Origin: CAZUZD01 sp964624465
GTDB taxonomy: Bacteria > Planctomycetota > Planctomycetia > Isosphaerales > Isosphaeraceae
Length of the DNA stretch: 22,787 nucleotides
Direction: 5' to 3'
NCBI GenBank assembly: GCA_964624465.1
Contig: CAZUZD010000070.1
Location: 1 to 22,787, forward strand
Shown: in pieces, positions 11,052 to 17,317 of the stretch
Numbering within the stretch: the first letter of the stretch is position 1
How the letters are laid out: every line of letters begins with the position of its first letter
The notes under the pieces: generated by a model
Databases searched by the model: none
The model's input: only the letters and a program-made list of their open reading frames with translations
Told to the model about the DNA's origin: nothing
Translations under genes and position numbers: made by a program

Positions 11052-11095
11052 GGGTCGGCCGCGATCTACCCCGAACCTGCCCAGGAGTCCCAGCG

Positions 11096-12001
11096 ATGCG
11101 CCCCCGAACCCGGCGGCGCCGGCCGGTCGCGGAGGCCCTCGAGGCCCGCGTGCCGCTGGCCGGCGACGTGACGCTCAGCCTGATTGACGGCAACCTTCAG
11201 GTCGTCGGCGACGGCCGGCCGAACGCCGTGGTGGTCGAGCAGACGGCCGCCGCGACGTTCGTCGTCCGGGGCTCGGCCGGCGAGCGGCTCCGGGCGCCGG
11301 GGGGCGGGTGGACCGCCGGCCCGGTCACGGTGCGGGGCGTCACCGGCGGGGTGCTGGTCTCGCTCGGGGCCGGGGACGACTCGGTCGCCGTCGCCGGCCG
11401 GTCGCGCGACCTGCCGTTCGCCGGCTTCCTCACGATCCTGGCCGGCTCGGGGGCCGACCGGGTGAGCGTCGAGCGGGTCCGCACCGGCGGCCTCGACTTC
11501 CCCCAGCGCCCGGCCGAGCCGCCCGAGCTGCGGCGGCAGTCGGGCGCGATCGGTCGGGTGGCGTACCAGAACGCCCTCACGGCCGGCTCGCTGACGATCG
11601 ACACCGGCGCCGGCGATCGCGACGTCGACGCGGACCTCGTCCAGCTCGATGGCGTGCAGGTGCTCGGCTCGACGGTGCTGCAGACCGGCCGTGGCGACGA
11701 CCGGGTGGCCCTGGACGGCCTGGAGGCCCGCCAGGTGCTCGTCCGGACCGACGCGGGGGCCGACAGCGTCGAGGTGGCCGTCCGGGCCCAGGTGTCGGCG
11801 TACGCCCTCGACCTGGTGATGGCCGAGGCCGACGACCGGGTGACCCTCGGCCCGGCCCGGTTGCGGCTGACGGCCCGGATGACCAGCACGTTCGACGGCG
11901 GTCCGGGCCGCAACGTGCTGCGGGGTCTGGCGAACCTGGATCCGCGTTCGATCGGCACGCTGACCGACCCGAGGCGGACCGGATTCGTGACCGTGGGGTG
12001 A
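11096..12001 (+). CDS. Exported protein with N-terminal LEAR signature and RTX-like GxGDD repeats
   Basis: A 301-residue protein, third of the tandem set. AGGAG at 11083-11087, 8 nt before the ATG at 11096, fixes the start. The N-terminus is strongly basic (RPRTRRRRP) and followed by AEALEARVPLAGD (LEAR at residues 15-18). The body contains several Gly/Asp turns followed by short hydrophobic strands, such as LGAGDDSVAV, AGSGADRVSV, TGRGDDRVAL and TDAGADSVEV, reminiscent of RTX or hemolysin-type calcium-binding rolls but degenerate and widely spaced. No protease or other catalytic domain is visible. A late segment (TFDGGPGRNVLRGL) is another such turn. It is probably a small surface protein, with calcium binding only a guess. 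No terminator was seen after its stop. Confidence 0.82.
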   Translation: MRPRTRRRRPVAEALEARVPLAGDVTLSLIDGNLQVVGDGRPNAVVVEQTAAATFVVRGSAGERLRAPGGGWTAGPVTVRGVTGGVLVSLGAGDDSVAVAGRSRDLPFAGFLTILAGSGADRVSVERVRTGGLDFPQRPAEPPELRRQSGAIGRVAYQNALTAGSLTIDTGAGDRDVDADLVQLDGVQVLGSTVLQTGRGDDRVALDGLEARQVLVRTDAGADSVEVAVRAQVSAYALDLVMAEADDRVTLGPARLRLTARMTSTFDGGPGRNVLRGLANLDPRSIGTLTDPRRTGFVTVG

Positions 12002-12064
12002 GGCGGCGGGGCGTCGCGGCGGCCGGTCCGGGGTGGAAACCGGGCGACGGGGGTCGGAAATGCC

Positions 12065-12103
12065 TTGACTCGACCTGTCGAGTGCGATTAATCCTCTGGA
12101 TTA
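12065..12103 (+). promoter_or_regulatory. Candidate infC promoter with two adjacent perfect palindromes
   Basis: TTGACT (12065-12070) and TTAATC (12088-12093) are 17 bp apart, giving a plausible sigma-70 promoter in an unusually AT-rich pocket. A perfect dyad ACTCGAC-CT-GTCGAGT fills the -35/spacer region (12068-12083). A second perfect dyad TAATCC-TCT-GGATTA covers the -10 and the expected transcription start (12089-12103). Both are well placed to be operator sites, or the second could form an RNA hairpin at the very 5' end. The regulator is unknown. Confidence 0.5.
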
Positions 12104-12194
12104 GACTGCGGCGCGCGACGGCTCTGTCAACGGAGGCGGGGGTCGCTCGCGGCGAGGTCGCGCATCCGGACCGTTCCTGAGACGGACCGGGCCG

Positions 12195-12212
12195 TGCCTC
12201 CAGGCAGTTTTT
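12195..12212 (+). promoter_or_regulatory. Small hairpin plus T-run in the infC leader, possible attenuator
   Basis: TGCC (12195-12198) and GGCA (12203-12206) enclose a TCCA loop, followed by G and T5 (12208-12212), 29 bp before the proposed infC start. The stem is only 4 bp, weak for a terminator on its own. It could be part of an attenuation structure for infC, but this is speculative. Confidence 0.22.
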
Positions 12213-12241
12213 GACCTGAATCCGTCCCCGGGGAGGACGCT

Positions 12242-12778
<537 letters not shown>

Positions 12779-12851
12779 TGCGCCCGACCGGGTCCGCGCT
12801 GGTCGTCCGCACCGCGGGCGACCACCCCGGCCCCGTGCCCCGCCCAGCCTC

Positions 12852-12898
12852 GCCCGGCCGGAGTGCTCCCCGTTGAGCCCCGGCCGGGCCTTTTTTTT
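12852..12898 (+). terminator. Rho-independent terminator after infC
   Basis: GCCCGGCCGG (12852-12861) pairs perfectly with CCGGCCGGGC (12880-12889) across an 18-nt loop, and a T8 run follows at 12891-12898. It lies 74 bp after the infC stop. The long loop may fold further. This hairpin probably ends most infC transcripts, separating infC from rpmI-rplT. Confidence 0.82.
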
Positions 12899-13032
12899 GC
12901 GCCGACCGCGCCCTTCCGGTCGGCTCGCCGCGGGAACCCATCGCCGCCGGGTCGCGCCTGGCAACGGGGCCCGCTGCGCGCTGCGGGATCGGCGTCCGAT
13001 CCCCCGTCGCTACCCCCCGGAGCGGCCCGCTC

Positions 13033-13075
13033 CGTCCCGGTCGCGGGACGCCGGGACGCCCTCGCGATTTTTTTT
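13033..13075 (+). terminator. Second terminator-like hairpin before the acyltransferase gene
   Basis: Two competing stems precede a T8 run at 13068-13075. CGTCCCGG (13033-13040) can pair with CCGGGACG (13051-13058). Alternatively TCGCGGG (13041-13047) can pair with CCC-T-CGCGA (13059-13067) with one bulged base, and the Ts follow directly. The rest of the 394-bp gap 12779-13172 holds no convincing gene. Two stops in series, or a switchable attenuator for the downstream gene, would both fit. Confidence 0.5.
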
Positions 13076-13166
13076 GGATTCTCGGCGGGTCCGAATGGAA
13101 TAGGCCGGTTTCCGTCCTGATACGATCCTGCCCCGAGTTGACTCGCCAACGAGTCCAAACAGAGGT

Positions 13167-13188
13167 CATTCAATGTCAAAATTGAATG
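13167..13188 (+). promoter_or_regulatory. AT-rich inverted repeat across the acyltransferase start codon
   Basis: CATTCAAT (13167-13174) and ATTGAATG (13181-13188) are perfect inverted copies around the 6-nt loop GTCAAA. The ATG at 13173-13175 lies at the end of the left arm, and the AGAGG ribosome-binding site (13161-13165) is just upstream, so the fold would partly hide the start. It stands out as AT-rich in a GC-rich genome. Regulation by RNA folding or protein binding is inferred only. Confidence 0.45.
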
Positions 13189-14462
13189 TCCAGGGTTTCG
13201 TGTCGGGCCCGCCCTCTCCCGGCGCCGGGCCCGTCCCGGTCGGTCGCCCGGCGAAGGACCCGCGGGTGGAGAGCCTGCGCGGGCTGGCAATCCTCCTGAT
13301 GGTGGCGGGGCACGTCATCGGCAGCACCTCGCAGGCCGGGATGCGGGTCGATGACCGGTCGGCGTACCGCTACTTCTACGAGACGTTCACCTGCCTGCGG
13401 CTGCCCCTGTTCTCGGTCATCTCGGGACTCGTCTACTCGCTCACCCCCGTCGCCACCGGCGCGCTCCCGGCGTTCGTGCGGCGGAAGTCGGCGCGGCTCC
13501 TGCTCCCGTTCCTCTGCGTGATGCCGCTGCAATACCTGATGCGGATGGCCGTGCCGGGGGTCAACTTCCGGCCGACCCTCTCGGGCCTGCCCGAGGCGTT
13601 TCTCCGCGGCTTTGATCAGTTCTGGTTCCTGCAGGCGATCTTCCTGATCTTCCTGCTGGCCAGCGTCCTCGACGCCCTGGGCGTCCTGCGTCGGTTCCCA
13701 GGCTGGTTGCTGACCTTCCTCGCCTCGCTGGTGGTCGTGCGGTACGGGACGGCGTGGGCCCCGCCGGAGTTCTCGGCGCCTCAGGCGACGCTCCTGCTGC
13801 CGTTCTTCCTGCTGGGCTGCGGGATCCTGCGGTTCCCGGCGCGGCTCTTCCATCCGGCCATCCTGGCCGCCAGTGCCGTGGGGCTGGCCCTCGGGGTTTC
13901 GGCCCAGCAAGGGGCCTGGTTCGGTGAGCTGTCGAGCGACTCCCTGGCGCGGTCCATGGTTCCGACGCTGGTGGGGCTCACGGGGAACCTCCTGATGGTG
14001 CGGTGGTTCCCGACCGTGCGCAGCCTGGCCTTCTATGGCTCCTACGCCTACACGATCTTCCTGCTGCACGTCTTCTTCACCGCCGGCTCGCGGATGGCGG
14101 TCCACCGCGCGGGCCTGGGACACCCGCCCCTGGTCTTCGCGGTCAGCCTGCTGGCCGGGATCAACCTGCCGATCCTCGCCGAGCGGTGGCTGAACCGGCG
14201 GCCCATCCTCCGGCGGCTCCTGCTCGGGATCCCCGGGGCCGCGGGGCGGCCGGGGCGGCCACCCGAGTTGCTCCCGCCGGAGTTTTCCGACGGGACGGCC
14301 GCGGCGCTCCTGGCAGTCCGGGCGGTCCGCCCGGCCCTGGGGGCCGTGGAGGATCCGGTCGTCGCGACGCGCGACGCCGGGTGGCCCCCCTCGTCAGGCT
14401 CCCGGGCTGGGGCTCCGGAGGATCGGGCTGGCGTCGGTCCAGCCGCCGCGCCGCCGGAGTGA
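13173..14462 (+). CDS. Acyltransferase family 3 integral membrane protein (OafA/YrhL type)
   Basis: A 429-residue polytopic membrane protein of the Acyl_transf_3 family. These proteins move acyl groups, usually acetyl, onto cell-surface glycans, lipids or small molecules. The hallmark N-terminal block RVESLRGLAILLMVAGH has the conserved His47, and RLPLFSVISG (Arg76 region) forms the second conserved motif. About ten hydrophobic helices extend to about residue 355, including FWFLQAIFLIFLLASVL and YAYTIFLLHVFF. The last 70 residues or so are Pro/Gly/Ala-rich and probably disordered. An AGAGG precedes the ATG at 13173. The gene sits between infC and rpmI, behind two terminator-like hairpins, so it is probably transcribed independently of the ribosomal genes. 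The acceptor is unknown; surface polysaccharide modification is the likeliest role. Confidence 0.9.
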   Translation: MSKLNVQGFVSGPPSPGAGPVPVGRPAKDPRVESLRGLAILLMVAGHVIGSTSQAGMRVDDRSAYRYFYETFTCLRLPLFSVISGLVYSLTPVATGALPAFVRRKSARLLLPFLCVMPLQYLMRMAVPGVNFRPTLSGLPEAFLRGFDQFWFLQAIFLIFLLASVLDALGVLRRFPGWLLTFLASLVVVRYGTAWAPPEFSAPQATLLLPFFLLGCGILRFPARLFHPAILAASAVGLALGVSAQQGAWFGELSSDSLARSMVPTLVGLTGNLLMVRWFPTVRSLAFYGSYAYTIFLLHVFFTAGSRMAVHRAGLGHPPLVFAVSLLAGINLPILAERWLNRRPILRRLLLGIPGAAGRPGRPPELLPPEFSDGTAAALLAVRAVRPALGAVEDPVVATRDAGWPPSSGSRAGAPEDRAGVGPAAAPPE

Positions 14463-14549
14463 TCGGGGAGACGATCGTGCGGAAACCGCGAATTTCGTAA
14501 GGGTTCCGGCAGGTCGATCGGGAGTTTGCGGGGTGGCTTCGGAAAAGGG

Positions 14550-14579
14550 TTGGCCGGCCCGGGGGCGCTGTGTTACATT
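14550..14579 (+). promoter_or_regulatory. Candidate promoter of rpmI-rplT with extended -10
   Basis: TTGGCC (14550-14555) lies 18 bp before TACATT (14574-14579), which is preceded by TG and one base, giving an extended -10. A start near 14586 would yield a leader of about 175 nt opening with the strong hairpin at 14591-14630. The promoter fits the idea that rpmI-rplT is uncoupled from infC here. Confidence 0.5.
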
Positions 14580-14590
14580 GTGCGACTCGC

Positions 14591-14630
14591 CCGAGGGTAC
14601 CGGCCGCGCCGGTCGGTCCGCGACCCTCGG
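14591..14630 (+). promoter_or_regulatory. Structured 5' leader of rpmI (nested hairpins)
   Basis: The outer stem CCGAGGGT (14591-14598) and ACCCTCGG (14623-14630) is perfect over 8 bp. Directly inside it ACCGGC (14599-14604) and GCCGGT (14608-14613) form a perfect 6-bp stem with a CGC loop, leaving a 9-nt one-sided bulge at 14614-14622. The stacked helix with a bulge, just after the promoter candidate and about 130 nt before rpmI, is a good candidate for a ribosomal-protein autoregulatory site. L20 is known to repress rpmI-rplT in E. coli and B. subtilis. No similarity to known L20 leaders can be shown here. Confidence 0.5.
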
Positions 14631-14761
14631 CTTCCGGTTGGATCGGGGCCCGGAGCCGCTCGGATGGCTCCTGGCCGGCCGTCGCCACGGCGGCGCACTG
14701 CGGCTTGCCCCGCTCCCGACCCGACGACCTCCAGCCCGCCGTTCCAAGGCGTTGATGAGCC

Positions 14762-15031
14762 ATGCCCAGCCAGAAGATGAAGACCCACAAGGGCATCAAG
14801 AAGCGCTTCAAGGTCTCGGCCACCGGCAAGGTCGGCCATAAGCCCTGCGGCTCGTCGCACCTGAACAGCCACAAGAGCGGCAAGAAGATCCGCCGCCTGC
14901 GCCGCAAGCGCTACTTGCAGTCGCCGGCCGATGCCGCCCGCCTGCGGCGCGAGCTGCGGGTGCGGATCCCGGTCGAGCAGGCCGTGTCCGTCGAGATCGA
15001 GGTCGTGGTGGTCGACGGCGAGACCGCCTGA
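14762..15031 (+). CDS. rpmI: 50S ribosomal protein bL35 with C-terminal extension
   Basis: An 89-residue protein of the large ribosomal subunit. The N-terminal core QKMKTHKGIKKRFKVSATGK is diagnostic of bL35, followed by a Lys/Arg-rich stretch (KSGKKIRRLRRKRYL). The usual length is about 65 residues. Here about 20 further residues follow, ending in an acidic, Val-rich tail (SVEIEVVVVDGETA). The tail is in frame with no sign of a frameshift. The ATG at 14762 starts the conserved MPSQKMKTHKG and is the natural start. Downstream rplT is 219 bp away, much farther than in most bacteria. Confidence 0.93.
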   Translation: MPSQKMKTHKGIKKRFKVSATGKVGHKPCGSSHLNSHKSGKKIRRLRRKRYLQSPADAARLRRELRVRIPVEQAVSVEIEVVVVDGETA

Positions 15032-15177
15032 GCCCCCCCGACTGCTTGCCATAGACCGGGCGCGGCGGGCACCTCTCCCCCCGCCGCCCCGGCACCCCTC
15101 GCCCGGTCGGGCGGGCCGCCCCGCGGCCACCGACCGCCTCGAACCGATCCCGTCCGAACAGACCCCCACGCGACACC

Positions 15178-15238
15178 CCGAGACCGCTCGGGCTGCGTGC
15201 CCCACCCGGTGGGCCCGGCCCGGTCGTCCGAAACGGAC
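15178..15238 (+). promoter_or_regulatory. Three short hairpins just before rplT
   Basis: In the 219-bp rpmI-rplT gap, three perfect 5-bp hairpins lie in series: CCGAG/CTCGG (15178-15191), CCCAC/GTGGG (15201-15213) and GTCCG/CGGAC (15226-15238). The last ends 12 nt before the rplT start. Short GC stems are common by chance at this composition, so a regulatory role is only a possibility. Confidence 0.25.
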
Positions 15239-15250
15239 CGAGAGTGACCG

Positions 15251-15652
15251 ATGCGAGCACGAAAAGGCGCCGCCCGTAACCAGGCGAAGAAGCGACTGTT
15301 CCGCCGGGTCAAGGGCTTCGTCGGCGGCCGCCGCCGGCTGCTGCGGACGGCGAAGGAGACCCTGCTGCGGGCCGGCGTCTTCGCCTTCCGCGACCGCCGG
15401 GCCAAGAAGCGCGAGTTCCGCAAGCTCTGGATCACCCGCCTGAGCGCCGCCGCCGAGATGCGTGGCCTCCGCTACAGCCGCCTGATCCACGGCCTGAAGC
15501 TGGCCAACGTCGGCCTGGACCGCAAGAGCCTCTCCGAGCTGGCGATCCACGACCCCGAGGTCTTCGACGCCATCGTCGCCCAGGTCCGCTCGGCCCTCGA
15601 GACCGCCGACGCCGAGCTGGCCCGCCGCCGCCCGGTGGCCGTCACCGCCTGA
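15251..15652 (+). CDS. rplT: 50S ribosomal protein bL20
   Basis: A 133-residue protein that binds 23S rRNA early in 50S assembly and, in other bacteria, represses its own operon. It has the typical basic N-terminal helix (MRARKGAARNQAKKRLF), then GGRRRLLRTAKETLLRAG, the block FRDRRAKKREFRKLWITRL and the C-domain YSRLIHGLKLANVGLDRKSLSELA. It is slightly longer than the usual 115-120 residues through a C-terminal tail ending ARRRPVAVTA. The N-terminus is divergent compared with the common PRVKRGV start but aligns well from KGFVGG onwards. The start ATG at 15251 follows GAGTGACCG. The 227-bp gap to pheS holds nothing recognised. Confidence 0.95.
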   Translation: MRARKGAARNQAKKRLFRRVKGFVGGRRRLLRTAKETLLRAGVFAFRDRRAKKREFRKLWITRLSAAAEMRGLRYSRLIHGLKLANVGLDRKSLSELAIHDPEVFDAIVAQVRSALETADAELARRRPVAVTA

Positions 15653-15879
15653 GCGGTCGGACGAGCCCCAACGCCGCACCCTCGCGGACCCGGACCCGGG
15701 CCGCCAGCTTCCGGACCTGCCGCCGGCCGGACGGGCCTCACCGCCCGCCGGCCCCAGGCACCGCGAACCCTGGCCCCCGGTGGCGGGTCCGTTCTCCAGG
15801 CGGGATCGTCTGGCCGCCCCCGGCGGATCGACCGTCGCGGGCCCGCACCGCCGAAGTCCCCATCGAGCCCCGCGCGACG

Positions 15880-16893
15880 ATGAGCACCACCGACCCTGCG
15901 GCCGAGGCGATCGCGAGCCTGGAGGCGCTGGAAGCCGAAGGCGTGCAGGCCTTCGGCGCGGCGGATTCCGCCGACGCCGTCGAGGCCGCCCGCATCGAGT
16001 ACCTGGGCCAGAAGTCGGGCCGGCTCAAGGCCGCCCAGGAGCGGCTCAAGACCCTGCCGGCCGAGGCCCGCCGCGGCTACGGTCAGCGGTTCAACGCGGT
16101 CAAGACGGCCCTGGAGGCCGCGCTCGAGGCCGCCCGCCAGCGGGACAGCCGTCCGTCGCAGGCCGCCGCCGCCGACATCCTCGACGTGACCCGCCCCGGG
16201 CGACGGTCCCGCCTCGGGCACCAGCACCCGCTCACCCAGACGGCCCTGGAGCTGATCGACCTGTTCGGTCGGTTCGGGTTCTCGGTGGCGCGGGGCCCGG
16301 AGGTGGAGGACATCTTCCACAACTTCGAGGCGCTGAACATCCCGGCCACGCACCCGGCCCGCGACCCGCTGGACAACTTCTACCTGCCCGGCGGCCTGAT
16401 GCTCCGGAGCCAGACCAGCACGGTGCAGATCCGGGTGATGGAGCACCAGCCGCCGCCGGTGCGGGTCATCGCCATGGGCCGCGTCTACCGGCCCGACGCG
16501 GTCGACGCCACCCACTCGTTCATGTTCCACCAGGTCGAGGGCCTGATGGTCGACACGAACGTGACCATGGCCGACCTCAAGACCGTGCTGCGGCTGTTCG
16601 CCCAGAGCTACCTGGGCGCCGACGTGAAGGTGCGGTTCCGGCCGTCGTTCTTCCCGTTCACCGAGCCGAGCGTCGAGGTCGACATGGCCTGGCACGGCGG
16701 CGACCGCTGGGTCGAGATGGGCGGCGCCGGCATGGTCGATCCGAACGTGCTCCGCGCCGTCGGGTACGACCCCGAGCAGGTCACCGGCTTCGCCTTCGGC
16801 CTGGGCATCGAGCGGCTCTGCATGCGGCGGCACGGCATCCCGGACATCCGCTGGCTGTACCAGAACGACGTCCGGTTCCTGGACCAGTTCTGA
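15880..16893 (+). CDS. pheS: Phenylalanine--tRNA ligase alpha subunit
   Basis: A 337-residue catalytic subunit of the alpha2-beta2 PheRS, which charges tRNA-Phe. The N-terminal coiled coil (about residues 5-95, Ala/Glu-rich, with EYLGQKSGRLK) contacts tRNA. The class II core begins with HPLTQTALELIDLFGRFGF and continues through FEALNIPATHPARD, the Phe-site region HSFMFHQVEGL, motif 2 region RPSFFPFTEPSVEVDM, and motif 3 GFAFGLGIERLCM near the end (NDVRFLDQF). The length is normal. GAGMVDPNVL replaces the more common GxGMVHPNVL, with Asp for His in that block. The ATG at 15880 is the first start that gives the full coiled coil. The gene is separated from pheT by two unrelated genes, an arrangement different from the usual pheST pair. 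Confidence 0.97.
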   Translation: MSTTDPAAEAIASLEALEAEGVQAFGAADSADAVEAARIEYLGQKSGRLKAAQERLKTLPAEARRGYGQRFNAVKTALEAALEAARQRDSRPSQAAAADILDVTRPGRRSRLGHQHPLTQTALELIDLFGRFGFSVARGPEVEDIFHNFEALNIPATHPARDPLDNFYLPGGLMLRSQTSTVQIRVMEHQPPPVRVIAMGRVYRPDAVDATHSFMFHQVEGLMVDTNVTMADLKTVLRLFAQSYLGADVKVRFRPSFFPFTEPSVEVDMAWHGGDRWVEMGGAGMVDPNVLRAVGYDPEQVTGFAFGLGIERLCMRRHGIPDIRWLYQNDVRFLDQF

Positions 16894-17013
16894 GCGGCCG
16901 GCGGTCGCCTGGCGTCGGCACCGGCCGACGCGGGGCCTCCCGCACTCGCGGGCGGCTCGGGTAGATTGGGGCCCGCCGCCGGTCTTCGTCCCGCGTCCCT
17001 GGAGGTCTGGCTC

Positions 17014-17253
17014 ATGCCCGCCGAATCGGAGAAGGTGATCCTCGCGGCCGACCCCGGCGCGGGGGGGATGCAGGCGCACCACCGCGACTTTCCCGAGATC
17101 CGCTCGCGCGGGCAGAACCCCGCCGAGGCTGTGCAGCAGCTCCAGAACCAGCTCACCCGCGCGCTGGACTCGGCCCTGACCGAGTGGCGCCGGGGCACGA
17201 TCCAGGCCGCCCTCGACGACGTCCAGGCCGTGGCCCGCTCGCACGCCGGCTGA
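17014..17253 (+). CDS. Small HicB-like protein of unknown function
   Basis: A 79-residue protein. GGAGG at 17001-17005 sits 8 nt before the ATG at 17014, a strong ribosome-binding site that decides this start over an in-frame ATG-like extension upstream. The segment DFPEIRSRGQNPAEAVQQLQNQL resembles the central part of HicB antitoxin-type domains (a Phe-Pro-x-[IC] turn, then a helix beginning Pro-x-Glu-Ala). The usual first beta-strand is only partly recognisable (KVILAADPGAGG). The C-terminal half is helical and contains WRRGTIQAALDDVQAVA. No HicA toxin (a small basic dsRBD-like gene) adjoins it, and it lacks a DNA-binding domain, so it may be an orphan HicB-like fold rather than a toxin-antitoxin unit. 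It lies between pheS and the PqaA-like gene. Confidence 0.7.
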   Translation: MPAESEKVILAADPGAGGMQAHHRDFPEIRSRGQNPAEAVQQLQNQLTRALDSALTEWRRGTIQAALDDVQAVARSHAG

Positions 17254-17317
17254 GCCGGCCCGCACTGCTCCGCTCCCTCGGTTTCGCACCCACCGCCCGA
17301 GCTCGAGGACCGAGTCC

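Noticed and set aside
12863..13120. Small open frames in the infC-acyltransferase gap
   Set aside because: They run through terminator hairpins, have no ribosome-binding site and give Arg/Pro-rich translations.
17014..17253. HicAB toxin-antitoxin module
   Set aside because: Only a HicB-like segment is present; neither neighbour is a small basic HicA-like protein.
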